A DNA stretch of 64,000 nt from NCBI GenBank assembly GCA_964537925.1, contig CAZICV010000006.1:62001-126000 (forward strand), in the 5' to 3' direction. The position numbers were made by a program, and so were the translations under genes. The first letter of the stretch is position 1; each line of letters starts with the position of its first letter. Positions 18,765 to 27,986 of this stretch are shown piece after piece. The notes below the pieces were generated by a model. The model was not told where the DNA came from and searched no databases. It saw only the letters and a program-made list of their open reading frames with translations. The DNA comes from SLDF01 sp964537925. GTDB taxonomy: Bacteria > Bacteroidota > Bacteroidia > Chitinophagales > Saprospiraceae.

Positions 18765-19346
18765 ATGACAACTACTGAAAAAGCGCCGAAACTCATCCTG
18801 GCATCCAGGTCACCGCGCAGGCTACAACTGATGCGTGAGTCCGGGTACGAGTTTGATGTGATACCCGCCGATACCGACGAGGTCATCCTGCCGGAATGGC
18901 CCCTGTACGAAATACCCGTCCACCTGGCAGCAGAAAAAGCGGATGCTGTACACAACCGGCTTCCTGGGACCGGACATATCATACTGGCTGCGGATACCGT
19001 GGTCCTGTGTGATGGACAGGTACTCGGAAAGCCTGAGAACCGGGCACATGCACATAGTATCCTGCGCATGCTGGCCGGCAGACCCCACGAAGTTGTCACA
19101 GGTATCGTCCTGAGAGGAGCGACAGAAGCGTCTGGCAGCGCCCGTACCGTGGTGCATATGCTGCCTATGACCGATGAAGAGATCAGCTACTACCTCGACA
19201 AATGGGCGCCCTGGGACAAGGCCGGGGCTTACGGAGCACAGGAATGGATCGGGCACTGCAAGATCGACCGGATAGACGGCTCTTTTACCAATGTGGTCGG
19301 TCTGCCGATGCACCTGGTCTACGCCCACCTTGGCCTGCCGGGCTGA
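18765..19346 (+). CDS. maf: Maf-type nucleoside triphosphate pyrophosphatase
   Basis: 193 residues from the ATG at 18765, 2 nt after the prenyltransferase stop; the frame is open much further upstream but homology starts at KLILASRSPRR. Family motifs: ASRSPRRLQLM (13-23), EKADAV, AADTVVLCDGQVLGKP (catalytic Asp in AADTVV), and DKAGAYGAQEW. Maf proteins hydrolyse dTTP, UTP or modified nucleotides to monophosphates and limit misincorporation. The AGAYGAQ signature fits the YhdE (dTTP/UTP) branch. The stop codon is only 4 nt from the stop of the convergent prmA gene, leaving no space for a terminator between them. Confidence 0.9.
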   Translation: MTTTEKAPKLILASRSPRRLQLMRESGYEFDVIPADTDEVILPEWPLYEIPVHLAAEKADAVHNRLPGTGHIILAADTVVLCDGQVLGKPENRAHAHSILRMLAGRPHEVVTGIVLRGATEASGSARTVVHMLPMTDEEISYYLDKWAPWDKAGAYGAQEWIGHCKIDRIDGSFTNVVGLPMHLVYAHLGLPG

Positions 19347-19350
19347 ACCC

Positions 19351-20190
19351 TCAGCGCCTGCAGAAAAGATGGCAGACCCAATTGCCCCGGCGGTCTACCT
19401 CCAGGCACTCGAAACCATGCCCGCCGTATACCTCGGTGAGACGCTCTTCCTGGTCGCTCAGTACTCCACTGGTCAGCAACAGCCCTCCTGCAGGCATGAG
19501 CGCATACAGCGCAGCACATGAGTCGAGCAGCACATTGAGCTGTATGTTGGCGAGGACGATATCTGGCTTCATCTCCGATGCATATTCATCCAGATCCGCC
19601 CTGAAGAAGCTGATCTCGTCATCTGCCAGTCCGTTGAGCTGTGCATTCTCACGGCTGTTGTCTATGGCCGGTCCTTCGATATCGATGCCGCTGACCTGTA
19701 CAGTGCCCATCCTGCGGGCCAGGATGGCGAGTATACCTGTACCACACCCGTAGTCAAACACCGACTTCCCGCTGAAGTCGATCCTGCCCATGGCGCTGAT
19801 CATCATATAAGTCGTCTCGTGGTGCCCGGTGCCGAATGCCATACGCGGATGAATGATCACTTCGTACTCAAAGCCTTCCCGGGGTGAGTGGAAGGGGGCT
19901 CTGACCAGGCAGACAGGCGGTACCTCAACGACTTCGAAATTGCGCTCCCATTCTTCGTTCCAGTTGACCGGTTCGATCATTTCCTGTGTATAGGTCCAGC
20001 CGTGGTAGCCGCAGATCTCCTGCAGCAAGCCCTCGGCTTCTTCGTTCCAGAGCGAACGGTCTGCCCAGGCCGTCAGCCGGGCGCCATCCTCCTGGAAGGC
20101 CTCGAAAGGCAGGTCGCCGAGCAGCGCAAGGGCGATCTCCGTATCAGCCGGTACACGGCAGTCGATGTAGCAGGCGAGGTATTCCGTCAT
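19351..20190 (-). CDS. prmA: Ribosomal protein L11 methyltransferase
   Basis: 279 residues, usual length. The N-terminal recognition domain (1-~100, ending near NWNEEWERNFEVVEVPP) is followed by a class I SAM fold: FDYGCGTGILAI (motif I), SGIDIEGPAIDNSRENAQLN (motif II), and LANIQLNVL (motif IV, where the typical family reads LANI). PrmA trimethylates ribosomal protein L11 on lysines and the N-terminus. The start overlaps the end of folD by 4 nt, so it is the last gene of the pyrR-pyrB-redoxin-DUF2721-folD-prmA string. The gene converges on maf. Confidence 0.9.
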   Translation of the reverse strand: MTEYLACYIDCRVPADTEIALALLGDLPFEAFQEDGARLTAWADRSLWNEEAEGLLQEICGYHGWTYTQEMIEPVNWNEEWERNFEVVEVPPVCLVRAPFHSPREGFEYEVIIHPRMAFGTGHHETTYMMISAMGRIDFSGKSVFDYGCGTGILAILARRMGTVQVSGIDIEGPAIDNSRENAQLNGLADDEISFFRADLDEYASEMKPDIVLANIQLNVLLDSCAALYALMPAGGLLLTSGVLSDQEERLTEVYGGHGFECLEVDRRGNWVCHLFCRR

Positions 20191-21077
20191 GACAGTGTAC
20201 CGGTATACCTGCGGGTATAAGCCTGCAGGGTGTTCTGAATGAGCGCCATCACCGTCATAGGGCCTACGCCGCCCGGTACGGGGGTGATCGCTGCCGCCCG
20301 GCCTGCGGCTCCTTCGAAATCCACATCTCCTACAAGCCTGTAGCCCCGCGGAGCATCCGGATCTTCGACACGGTTCATACCCACGTCTATCACTACAGCG
20401 CCTTCACGTATCCATTCACCACGTACGAAACCGGCGATACCGATAGCCGCAATGACGATGTCCGCCCGGCGTACATGATCCGCCAGGTCCGCCGTACGGC
20501 TGTGTGTGAGCGTCACGGTGGCATCTCCGCCCGGCCCTTTGCGGCTCAGTAGTATGCTGATAGGTGTACCTACGATATTGCTGCGCCCGATCACGACTAC
20601 TTCCCGCCCGCTCGTAGGGATATCATAGGCCTGAAGAAGCAACTGAATGCCATAGGGAGTAGCCGGTCTGTACGCTTCCAGGCCCAGCGCCATCCTGCCG
20701 AAATTGGTCGGGTGAAAACCATCGACATCCTTGAGCGGATCGATCCGCAGGAGTACTTTCTGCTCATCGATATGGCCTGGGAGCGGGAGCTGGACGATGT
20801 ATCCGTCCAGTTCGTCATCCGCGTTGAGCCTGTCTACGAGGTTGAGGAGTTCCTGTTCGGTCACATCGGCCGGGAGCTCTACGAGAGTGGAGCGGAAGCC
20901 CACTTTGCCGCAGAGCCGGATCTTATTGCCTACATAGGCTTTGCTGGCCGGGTTGTCGCCTACCAGTACCGCGCACAGATGAGGTGGTCGGCCTGTCTTT
21001 TCCATCATGTCAGGCAGGCTGTCCCTGATATCGGCAGCCAGTTTTTCGGACAGGGCTTTCCCGTCGAGAAGAGTCAT
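20187..21077 (-). CDS. folD: Bifunctional methylenetetrahydrofolate dehydrogenase / methenyltetrahydrofolate cyclohydrolase
   Basis: 296 residues. The catalytic lysine lies in the YVGNKIRLCGKVG stretch (~50-60), the folate-binding QLPLPGHID at ~98, the NADP-binding GRSNIVGTPISILL at ~164, and the C-terminal PVPGGVGPMTVMAL is the family signature. It interconverts 5,10-methylene- and 10-formyl-tetrahydrofolate, supplying one-carbon units for purines, thymidylate and formyl-methionine. It sits downstream of the DUF2721 gene by 54 nt and overlaps prmA by 4 nt. All key residues seen appear intact. Confidence 0.95.
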   Translation of the reverse strand: MTLLDGKALSEKLAADIRDSLPDMMEKTGRPPHLCAVLVGDNPASKAYVGNKIRLCGKVGFRSTLVELPADVTEQELLNLVDRLNADDELDGYIVQLPLPGHIDEQKVLLRIDPLKDVDGFHPTNFGRMALGLEAYRPATPYGIQLLLQAYDIPTSGREVVVIGRSNIVGTPISILLSRKGPGGDATVTLTHSRTADLADHVRRADIVIAAIGIAGFVRGEWIREGAVVIDVGMNRVEDPDAPRGYRLVGDVDFEGAAGRAAAITPVPGGVGPMTVMALIQNTLQAYTRRYTGTLS

Positions 21078-21131
21078 ATACAGCGTTTAAAATGTTGTCT
21101 TATGGCATCGGATATCCCGCAGCGCCGGTAC

Positions 21132-21569
21132 TCAATCAATACTCTCTCCCTTGCTGTGCAGCAATTGCCGGATATGTATCTTGAGCGCCTTGGAGGAGAT
21201 ATTGATCTCGTGCACGGTGAACAAGAGCGATACGCACAAAAGTATGAGACTGACGCCGAACACGACGACACCCAGGATATAAAGTTTCAGGTACAGGAGG
21301 AACATACTGAGTACCCCCGCGAAGAGGCTGGATATAATGATCAGCTGCATGAAGCGCAGGAAATCCACCCGTTTGTCCAGGATCAGGATCTGTTGTTTGG
21401 TATGCTCCCTGGGATGCTTTTCATACTCCTCGCAGAGGCTCCTGATCCGGTTGGCCAGGGTCACGTAGCGGTTTGTGAAGGAAAGCAGCAGGAAAGCGCT
21501 TGCCGAAAACAGCAGCGCCGGTGTCGTGATGGATACTTCGATCGGTTCGAATGTGAACAAAAGCTGCAT
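21132..21569 (-). CDS. DUF2721 membrane protein
   Basis: 145 residues with three hydrophobic segments: TTPALLFSASAFLLLSF near 15-31, LIIISSLFAGVLSMFLLYL near 78-96, and a third directly after it. A conserved soluble loop between the first and second segments contains NRYVTLANRIRSL and LDKRVDFLR, the pattern I associate with DUF2721 integral membrane proteins (TLxNRIRxL...LxRR). No function is established for the family. Its start shares one nucleotide with the redoxin stop codon, so translation is likely coupled to that gene. Confidence 0.7.
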   Translation of the reverse strand: MQLLFTFEPIEVSITTPALLFSASAFLLLSFTNRYVTLANRIRSLCEEYEKHPREHTKQQILILDKRVDFLRFMQLIIISSLFAGVLSMFLLYLKLYILGVVVFGVSLILLCVSLLFTVHEINISSKALKIHIRQLLHSKGESID

Positions 21570-22996
21570 CAGGACTTGGAAGCGGGATTGGACTGCTCGG
21601 TCAGCAACCTGTCTACGATCTCGGTCAACTGTTCGACCCCGATGTTCTTGGACAAGATCAGCTTGTTCTCATCCAGGATATAGATCTTGGGCGTAGTCTG
21701 CACGTCGTATTTCTCTTTGAAGCGCGTCTTGTAGTGCGGATCCACCACATTGATCATGGATTGCATCTTCTTGGAGCGCACCATTTTCCAGCAGTCGGCC
21801 ACATCGCCCACCTTGCCGCAGACAGAGAATATCTTGACCCCGCGCGCCGCAAAATCTTCCGCAAACTTGATCACATCCGGCATGGATTTCTGGCAATGTC
21901 CGCAGTCGGGCGCCCAGAACATGAGTACCGTGATCTTGGCGTCCGTGCCGTGCAGCGATACTTCTTTGCCCGCCTCATCCTGCATCAGCAGTTCGGGCGC
22001 TTTACAGCCCAGCAGGATCGGCCGCAGAGTATTGGCGTTCTTTACGATCTTGGCCAGGTTCTCCTCATCCATCCAAGGGGCCATTCCCTTGGCGTAGTAG
22101 TTGTCTACCAGGTACACATAGACCGCGTCCATACCGACATACTTCGACTTGCTGTATGTATTGAGAAAATGCGCCAGGAAAAAACGGAAAGCGTCCTGGT
22201 TGTTCTTCAGCCTGGTCAGCACCGATTCGACAGCCCGGATCGTGGAGTCGGGCATGATCGCGTGATACTTGTTCACATAGGAGTCTACCTTCTGGAACAG
22301 TACAGGCGTACGGATCAGGCGGCCGTCATTCATATCCGTATTGTCGAAGAAATGAGCCCTTGTGTAGTAGAATTTCTTGTAAGCGACCGTATCCTCCGGC
22401 CCCTCGAACTCCGGCACTTCGATCTCCAGGTTGGTCTTGATGATGGCGGAAAGCAGGTAGCCGGGGTGATCCTTGACGATTTTGGCCTGGTAGCTGCGCA
22501 CTTCTTCGTTCTTGCGCTTGAGTTTTTCCTGGAACGGCTCTTTGGCCGCTTCGTCCTGCAGGCTGTCCATTTCCTGGCGGATGGTATCTACGCTGCGTTT
22601 GATCTCTGCCAGGTAGTGCATATACTTGTAGAAGAGCGTGTTCTGAGGAGATCCTTTGAACACGACTGTCTTGTCCGGCTGTGTAGCATCGGCCGTGATG
22701 CTGAACCGCTGTTCGTTTTTGTCCAGGATGATCTGGAAGTATTTCTTTTCCGGGGCCAGCACGATGAGGTAGATCCCGTTTTCCAGCAGTGTATCCGCCG
22801 TGAATACAAATTCTCCGGCCGCATTGCGTGTAGTGGACGAGTCGCGTATGTACTGCTTGTCGCCGTAGTGGTACCCGAGATAGACCACGTTCTCCGTATA
22901 GTTGTCCAGTTTGAGCCTGATCTCGAAACCGGAGCCTGCCAGCGCTATGCCTGCAGAGCAGAACAGCAGCGCGATCGTGAGGAAAGTTTTGTTCAT
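21569..22996 (-). CDS. Periplasmic thioredoxin-like protein (DUF4369/DUF5106-redoxin type)
   Basis: 475 residues from the ATG at 22996, which starts a signal peptide (MNKTFLTIALLFCSAGIALAG). The N-terminal ~100 residues look like the DUF4369 beta-sandwich (GFEIRLKLDNYTENVVYLGY, KTVVFKGSPQN). A helical middle region (~120-330) resembles DUF5106. The C-terminal thioredoxin fold carries MFWAPDCGHCQKSMPDV with a CGHC active site and a cis-Pro region TTPKIYI. Similar multi-domain redoxins in Bacteroidota keep periplasmic disulfides reduced or act as TlpA-like reductases. Substrate unknown. It follows pyrB by 55 nt and overlaps the DUF2721 gene by 1 nt. Confidence 0.85.
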   Translation of the reverse strand: MNKTFLTIALLFCSAGIALAGSGFEIRLKLDNYTENVVYLGYHYGDKQYIRDSSTTRNAAGEFVFTADTLLENGIYLIVLAPEKKYFQIILDKNEQRFSITADATQPDKTVVFKGSPQNTLFYKYMHYLAEIKRSVDTIRQEMDSLQDEAAKEPFQEKLKRKNEEVRSYQAKIVKDHPGYLLSAIIKTNLEIEVPEFEGPEDTVAYKKFYYTRAHFFDNTDMNDGRLIRTPVLFQKVDSYVNKYHAIMPDSTIRAVESVLTRLKNNQDAFRFFLAHFLNTYSKSKYVGMDAVYVYLVDNYYAKGMAPWMDEENLAKIVKNANTLRPILLGCKAPELLMQDEAGKEVSLHGTDAKITVLMFWAPDCGHCQKSMPDVIKFAEDFAARGVKIFSVCGKVGDVADCWKMVRSKKMQSMINVVDPHYKTRFKEKYDVQTTPKIYILDENKLILSKNIGVEQLTEIVDRLLTEQSNPASKS

Positions 22997-23051
22997 AATA
23001 GATAAAAGGTACATCTGTCTGACCATTGACTGTAACGAAAACTTCCGGCCC

Positions 23052-23990
23052 TTAGTTTACCGGCCGCTGAGAAGCGAGCAGGAACAGTACCGCCATACGC
23101 ACCGCTACACCGTTCTCTACCTGCTGCAGGATGATCGACATGCCCGAGTCCGCCACATCACTGCTGATCTCCACTCCCCTGTTGATCGGTCCCGGGTGCA
23201 TGATCACGATCTCTCTGTCAAGACGATCCAGCCTGGCCCTGGTTACACCGAAGAATCGATGGTACTCGCGCAACGACGGGAAAAACTTCATATCCTGTCG
23301 CTCCAGTTGTATCCGCAGTACATTGGCTACATCGCACCAGGCCAGGGACTCATCTATATCATAGGACACCTGTACGCCCAACTCCCCGATATGACGGGGA
23401 ATGAGCGTGGGCGGCCCGCAGACGCGGACCTCGGCGCCGAGCGCCTTCAGGCAGTAGATATTGCTCAAAGCCACGCGCGAGTGCACGATATCGCCTACGA
23501 TCAGTATCCGCTTGCCCGCCAGGTCCCCGACCCGCTCCTTCATGGAATATGCATCGAGCAGGGCCTGAGTCGGGTGTTCGTGGGTACCGTCGCCTGCATT
23601 GATGATATTGGCGTCGATATGGCGCGCCAGGAAAGCAGGCGCACCGGGTGCGGGATGTCGCATCACGATCATGTCCACTTTCATGGACAGGATGTTGTTG
23701 ACCGTATCGAGCAGGGTTTCCCCTTTGTTGACCGAAGAAGAAGAGGCCGAAAAGTTGATGGTATCCGCCGAAAGCCGTTTTTCCGCCAGCTCAAACGATA
23801 CCCTCGTGCGGGTGGAGTCTTCGAAGAAAAGATTGGCAATGGTGATGTCCCGCAGCGACGGTACTTTCTTGATGGGACGATTGATGACCTCTTTGAAATT
23901 GGCTGCAGTTTCCAGTATCAGCTCTATATCCTCTCTTGTAATGGATTTTATGCCTATCAGATGCCGGGTACTGAGTTGTAGTTCTGACAT
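23052..23990 (-). CDS. pyrB: Aspartate carbamoyltransferase catalytic subunit
   Basis: 312 residues. Carbamoyl-phosphate site EDSTRTRVSFE (~54-64), HPTQALLDAY (~135), and aspartate-site MHPGPINRGVEI near the C-terminus are all present. It condenses carbamoyl phosphate with aspartate, the committed step of pyrimidine synthesis. It starts 12 nt after pyrR on the same strand, a common Bacteroidota arrangement linking the regulator/salvage protein with the first committed enzyme. No regulatory subunit PyrI is next to it in this window. Confidence 0.96.
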   Translation of the reverse strand: MSELQLSTRHLIGIKSITREDIELILETAANFKEVINRPIKKVPSLRDITIANLFFEDSTRTRVSFELAEKRLSADTINFSASSSSVNKGETLLDTVNNILSMKVDMIVMRHPAPGAPAFLARHIDANIINAGDGTHEHPTQALLDAYSMKERVGDLAGKRILIVGDIVHSRVALSNIYCLKALGAEVRVCGPPTLIPRHIGELGVQVSYDIDESLAWCDVANVLRIQLERQDMKFFPSLREYHRFFGVTRARLDRLDREIVIMHPGPINRGVEISSDVADSGMSIILQQVENGVAVRMAVLFLLASQRPVN

Positions 23991-24002
23991 TTGCCTGTTT
24001 TC

Positions 24003-24557
24003 CTAGTCTTTGTCTTTGTGAGGATAGATGAGGATGCGGTCTTGGCCGTTGGTGTCCTGCCACTCGACCTTGACATATGCTTCATCGAGTGCATCCACGG
24101 TGAGGCCGGTATAGTCGGACTGGATGGGCAGGTGCCGGTTGAACCGCCTGTCTACCATAGCCAGCAGCTCTACGCTGGCCGGTCGCCCGTAGTGCTGGAG
24201 CGCCGTGAGCGCAGACTGTACGGTGCGCCCGCTGTACAGCACGTCGTCTATCAGGATCACGCGCTTGCCCTCGACGATGAAATTCATATCCGTAGAACTG
24301 GCCGACAGCGGTTTCTGACGGGTCCGGAAGTCGTCCCGGTAGAAGGTGATATCCAGTTTGCCGTAGAGGAGCTTTACATCGCCGAGTATCTCCCGGAGCT
24401 GGGACACGATACGGTCCGCAAGCAAGGTGCCCCGGGGCTGGATGCCGATGAAACAGGCATCGTCGAAGCGATCATACTCCTCCAGCAGTTGATGACACAA
24501 CCGTTCGATGGTGAGCCGGAAGCGCTGGTTGTCGAGGAGGATGCGACCTGTTTCCAT
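24003..24557 (-). CDS. pyrR: PyrR bifunctional regulator / uracil phosphoribosyltransferase
   Basis: 184 residues from the ATG at 24557 (METGRILLDNQRFRLTIERL), the canonical PyrR N-terminus; the open frame extends 63 nt upstream but overlaps the promoter. PRPP-binding motif VILIDDVLYSGRT (~99-111), FIGIQPRGTLLADRI, and LYGKLDITFYRDD match PyrR throughout. In Firmicutes PyrR binds pyr mRNA to attenuate transcription; in Bacteroidota the RNA-binding role is less clear and uracil phosphoribosyltransferase activity is the alternative. It heads the operon with pyrB. Its -7 box at 24565-24572 leaves almost no 5' leader. Confidence 0.93.
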   Translation of the reverse strand: METGRILLDNQRFRLTIERLCHQLLEEYDRFDDACFIGIQPRGTLLADRIVSQLREILGDVKLLYGKLDITFYRDDFRTRQKPLSASSTDMNFIVEGKRVILIDDVLYSGRTVQSALTALQHYGRPASVELLAMVDRRFNRHLPIQSDYTGLTVDALDEAYVKVEWQDTNGQDRILIYPHKDKD

Positions 24558-24564
24558 GGTGCTG

Positions 24565-24572
24565 CAAATATA
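24565..24572 (-). promoter_or_regulatory. -7 box of the pyrR operon with almost no leader
   Basis: Minus-strand TATATTTG fits TAnnTTTG and ends 8 nt before the pyrR ATG, so the mRNA would be leaderless or carry only a few nucleotides. No matching -33 box was found. Confidence 0.5.
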
Positions 24573-24774
24573 ATCTATCCCGCGGATCGTGTATGCACTA
24601 ATCTGGCTCCTGTTTAGCAAGGTGCTCTTTCAGACACTGCCACAAGTCGGGCAGATAATCCGTTCTGATCGCCGGGGCTATTGGGTAGACAGCACTTTCC
24701 TACGGTAAAAAATACATGGAATTCTGCCATCTGCCAATCTCCTGTATAGCTGCCGCCAATGCCATACAGTCCCC

Positions 24775-26727
24775 TCACCCATGCTTTCGCTTGAGGGGCA
24801 GGGTACCGACCGGGTGGAAGACCAGCGGAAACTGTTCGATCGTCACATCGCTCTTGTCCAGGCCGAAGGCCCGCTCATCCCGCTGACCCAGCCGCTTGAG
24901 GAAGAAATAGGCATTGAGCATGATCCCTTCCCTCGGGGCAAACTCATTCTCTACGGAGAGGAATTTCTCGATCACTACGAAGCGGAAGTCCGGTTCCGAA
25001 TTGTACCTGGTAGAGCCGTCCGCCCGGGCGGGCAGGTTCAGTTCACCCGCAGCCGCCAGGTCGGCGACGATCTTCTTGAAGAAAAGCTCCGTGCGCGGCT
25101 GGATCCGGAAGCCGATATTGATCGTGACCTTGATCACTTTGTCGTCGGCCAGCTCGTCCACCTCGTAGTCCAGCGTATAGGGTTGGTTTGTCCGGTTAAT
25201 ATGTACAAACCAGTATACCTGCGCACGCTTGGGCCTACGCGCGAATATGGAGTCCACGATACGCTCCTCGACCTGGTGACGGCGGTCGGCCTTGGTCAGG
25301 TAGATCAGGTGTGTTGCCAGCACCGGTATCTCCTCGTCGCGGCTGAGCGATACGATACGCGGGATCACCGGGTCCAGCTCTACAAACCGCGTGTAGCGGT
25401 TGTTGACTTTGCGGCCAAAGTAGATCACATACATCACCGAGAAGAACAGCCCTGCCGTAAGTACGGTGATGAAACCGCCCTCCATGAACTTGATGATATT
25501 GGCGATGAAGAAAGCCACTTCGATCGCACCGAACACCAGCAGCAGCCCCCATACGGCCACAGGCGGCCAGCGAAGCTTGTATCGCAGGAAAAGAGACAGC
25601 AGCACGGTGGTCATCAGCATGGCCAGCGTGATAGCCAGCCCGTAAGCCGCCTCCATACGCAGCGAGGACTGGAAATACAGGACCATGATGATGCAACCGG
25701 CCCACAGCAGCGTATTGACACTCGGTATATAGATCTGTCCCTTGGTCTCAGTGGGCTGTTTCACCCTTACCCGGAGCCAGAAGTTGAGGTTCATAGCCTC
25801 GTTAATCAGCGTAAATGATCCGCTGATGAGCGCCTGCGAAGCGATGACCGCCGCTGCCGTAGCGACGAGGATACCTGGCAGGAGGAACCAGTGGGGCATC
25901 ATCTCGAAAAAAGGATTGCGCCCCGTCATGACCGGGCTGTCCTGGTGCAGCAGCCAGGCAGCCTGCCCGGCATAGTTGACCATGAGACAGATTTTCACGA
26001 AAGCCCAGGTGATCCTGATATTGCGCCGCCCGCAGTGCCCGAGGTCCGAATACAGGGCCTCCGCCCCTGTCGTACACAGGAAGATAGCACCCAGCAGCCA
26101 GAACCCGCCCGGGTAGCGCACCAGCAGATCGTAGCCATATTCCGGGCTCAGCGCCCTGAGCACGCCCGGGTATTTCGTAATCTGGCTGAGCCCCAGCACC
26201 AGCAGCATCATGAACCAAAGCGCCATCACAGGCCCGTAGGCCCGGCCTACATGCTGAGAGCCGAACCGCTGGAAGAAGAAGATACAGGAGATCAGCGTGA
26301 CCACGATCGGCACTACGGAGATATCCTCCAGACCGGGTATCATAGACAAGCCCTCGATGGCGGAAGTCACGGAGATGGCAGGGGTAATGATCCCGTCCGC
26401 CAGCAGGGCCGCAGCGCCGATCATGGTGGGCACCACCAGACGGGGCCCGTACCGGCGCACCAGCGCGTAGAGCGAGAAGATACCACCTTCTCCCTGGTTG
26501 TCCGCCTTGAGCGTAAGCCAGACATACTTGACGGTCGTCTGGAAGACCAGGGTCCAGAAGATACAGGATACCGATCCGAGGATCAGGGTCTCGTCGATCG
26601 TGCGGTTGCCGATCACCGCCTGCAATACATAGAGCGGGCTGGTCCCGATATCGCCGTATATGATACCTAGTGCGATCAGCAGCGACGCTGCCGTGACCTT
26701 GTCTGTATGACCCTGTTTGCCTTCCAT
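24775..26727 (-). CDS. kup: Kup-type potassium uptake transporter
   Basis: 650 residues. The N-terminal half has about twelve membrane spans beginning with the family signature LGIIYGDIGTSPLYVLQAV at ~18-36, followed by VKYVWLTLKADNQGEGGIFSLYALV and LADGIITPAISV. A ~200-residue cytoplasmic C-terminal region follows, ending in a basic tail. Kup proteins import K+ in symport with protons. It is isolated between pyrR (gap ~217 nt) and an outer membrane barrel candidate (gap ~127 nt). A -7 box lies 23 nt upstream of the start. No c-di-AMP riboswitch or other leader structure was seen. Confidence 0.95.
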   Translation of the reverse strand: MEGKQGHTDKVTAASLLIALGIIYGDIGTSPLYVLQAVIGNRTIDETLILGSVSCIFWTLVFQTTVKYVWLTLKADNQGEGGIFSLYALVRRYGPRLVVPTMIGAAALLADGIITPAISVTSAIEGLSMIPGLEDISVVPIVVTLISCIFFFQRFGSQHVGRAYGPVMALWFMMLLVLGLSQITKYPGVLRALSPEYGYDLLVRYPGGFWLLGAIFLCTTGAEALYSDLGHCGRRNIRITWAFVKICLMVNYAGQAAWLLHQDSPVMTGRNPFFEMMPHWFLLPGILVATAAAVIASQALISGSFTLINEAMNLNFWLRVRVKQPTETKGQIYIPSVNTLLWAGCIIMVLYFQSSLRMEAAYGLAITLAMLMTTVLLSLFLRYKLRWPPVAVWGLLLVFGAIEVAFFIANIIKFMEGGFITVLTAGLFFSVMYVIYFGRKVNNRYTRFVELDPVIPRIVSLSRDEEIPVLATHLIYLTKADRRHQVEERIVDSIFARRPKRAQVYWFVHINRTNQPYTLDYEVDELADDKVIKVTINIGFRIQPRTELFFKKIVADLAAAGELNLPARADGSTRYNSEPDFRFVVIEKFLSVENEFAPREGIMLNAYFFLKRLGQRDERAFGLDKSDVTIEQFPLVFHPVGTLPLKRKHG

Positions 26728-26749
26728 GAGCGGGACGCCATTATAGCTG

Positions 26750-26757
26750 CAAATGTA
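26750..26757 (-). promoter_or_regulatory. -7 box for kup
   Basis: Minus-strand TACATTTG fits TAnnTTTG, 23 nt upstream of the kup ATG at 26727. No clear -33 element. Confidence 0.45.
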
Positions 26758-26854
26758 TACCGGATTCCATAGCGCGCCACTCCGCAGGCAGAAATCATTT
26801 TTACACAGGCACCAAACTGAAGGTCAATACATTAGCACAGCCGGTCAACGTCGG

Positions 26855-27406
26855 CTATTTGAAGCCCATACCCACGCCGATACCGCCCCAGCCGGGCTGG
26901 AAGCCAGCACTCCTTGTAACCAGTGGCGACCAGTGGACCTGTAGCATTAATCCACGGCCGCGCGGCTGATAGCGATAACCTACCGTGAAAAAACCACCCG
27001 CCCAACCAAAACCATTCCCAACAAAATCATCGAAACGAGACTTGAGAACACCGTATGACAACCAACTGTATACCGGCAGCACTCCTGCACCCGTCACTAT
27101 AGCATGCCGCCCGGGTCCGACCAGGTAATTGATCTCAAGCGGGAAGATGAGCATACCTTCCTTCGTACCAGGCTCATCGAGCCAGGCGCCGCCGCCGATA
27201 CCCGCCCGGAAACCAGCTCCGTCCATTCTTCCCTTTTCAAATCTCATGTCAAAGTTGATCCCCAGTACGATAGGTGCGCCCAGACCTTCCAGATAGATAT
27301 TCTTGTGGTATGTAGTGGCAGGATCGGCCGCCTGGGCCGTCAGTGCATAACCAGACAGCAGGGCGACCACGAAAGAAAGACAAGTCAATAGTCTGGAAGC
27401 GGGCAT
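26855..27406 (-). CDS. Probable small outer-membrane beta-barrel protein
   Basis: 183 residues from the ATG at 27406, the start of a signal peptide (LLTCLSFVVALLSGYALTAQA). The mature part alternates short amphipathic strands with Gly/aromatic residues (IYLEGLGAPIVLGINFDMRF, GFRAGIGGG, LIFPLEINYLVG, FTVGYRYQPRG) and ends with GIGVGMGFK, a strand ending in an aromatic residue before the last lysine, as in 8-stranded barrels. No named family is recognised. A longer upstream open frame is rejected because it has no signal peptide. It is 127 nt upstream of kup on the same strand; a functional link is not evident. Confidence 0.6.
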   Translation of the reverse strand: MPASRLLTCLSFVVALLSGYALTAQAADPATTYHKNIYLEGLGAPIVLGINFDMRFEKGRMDGAGFRAGIGGGAWLDEPGTKEGMLIFPLEINYLVGPGRHAIVTGAGVLPVYSWLSYGVLKSRFDDFVGNGFGWAGGFFTVGYRYQPRGRGLMLQVHWSPLVTRSAGFQPGWGGIGVGMGFK

Positions 27407-27986
27407 AGTTGATGATTTCAGGGTTTTGAAAATGAAGTGCCGGGTACCGGCTGTCCAAAATAGGCCGTTCCGGGCAATTAACCAATTACCGGCAGCATAG
27501 CACGGACCAACCACCGCCGCAAAGGCGCAACAAAATATATCCAATTGGAATAATCGCCTGTTATTATACCCCCAAGGGATATATGTTGCATTCTACAGGC
27601 CACTGCCTTTTTTCCCTTAAATAAACAACTGGTCTGACCCGGAAGCAAAAACACGTATTTCTACCTGGTCAGAACAGGCGGTTCTACGTGTAAGATCTCC
27701 CGGTCCCGCTCCCTAAATTTGTCAGGACAAGCAACCTTAAAAAATGCAGCGCCCTCTATGAAAGGCCTTTCAGTCCGGCCGCTTTCAGATACCAGCCTGC
27801 AATAAATATAACCGGCCGTTGTCCCCGGGGAAACGGCTAAAGACAAGAAGAGCGGACAAAAGTAGTCTGTCTTCGACGTGGTGGATGTGCCTGCTGCTTA
27901 AAATGCAGTGCTTCAGTGCCGTAAAGCTGAATACAGGTCTTGCGCCATATCGGCATGAGTGGTGGTCGTCTCGAGGGGGAGTACGA
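27407..27986. other. 580-bp intergenic region, no gene supported
   Basis: Only short open frames (about 60-75 codons) are present, with no recognisable motif or signal peptide. It presumably holds the promoter of the 183-residue barrel gene, though no TAnnTTTG match was found. The segment just after 27540 is more AT-rich than its surroundings. Confidence 0.5.

Noticed and set aside
21734..23981. Two long plus-strand frames opposite the redoxin and pyrB genes
   Set aside because: Both lie wholly opposite genes with conserved motifs (CGHC, STRTR, HPTQ); no homology in the antisense products.
24557..24620. Upstream start for pyrR
   Set aside because: It would read through the TAnnTTTG box, and PyrR homology starts at METGRILL.
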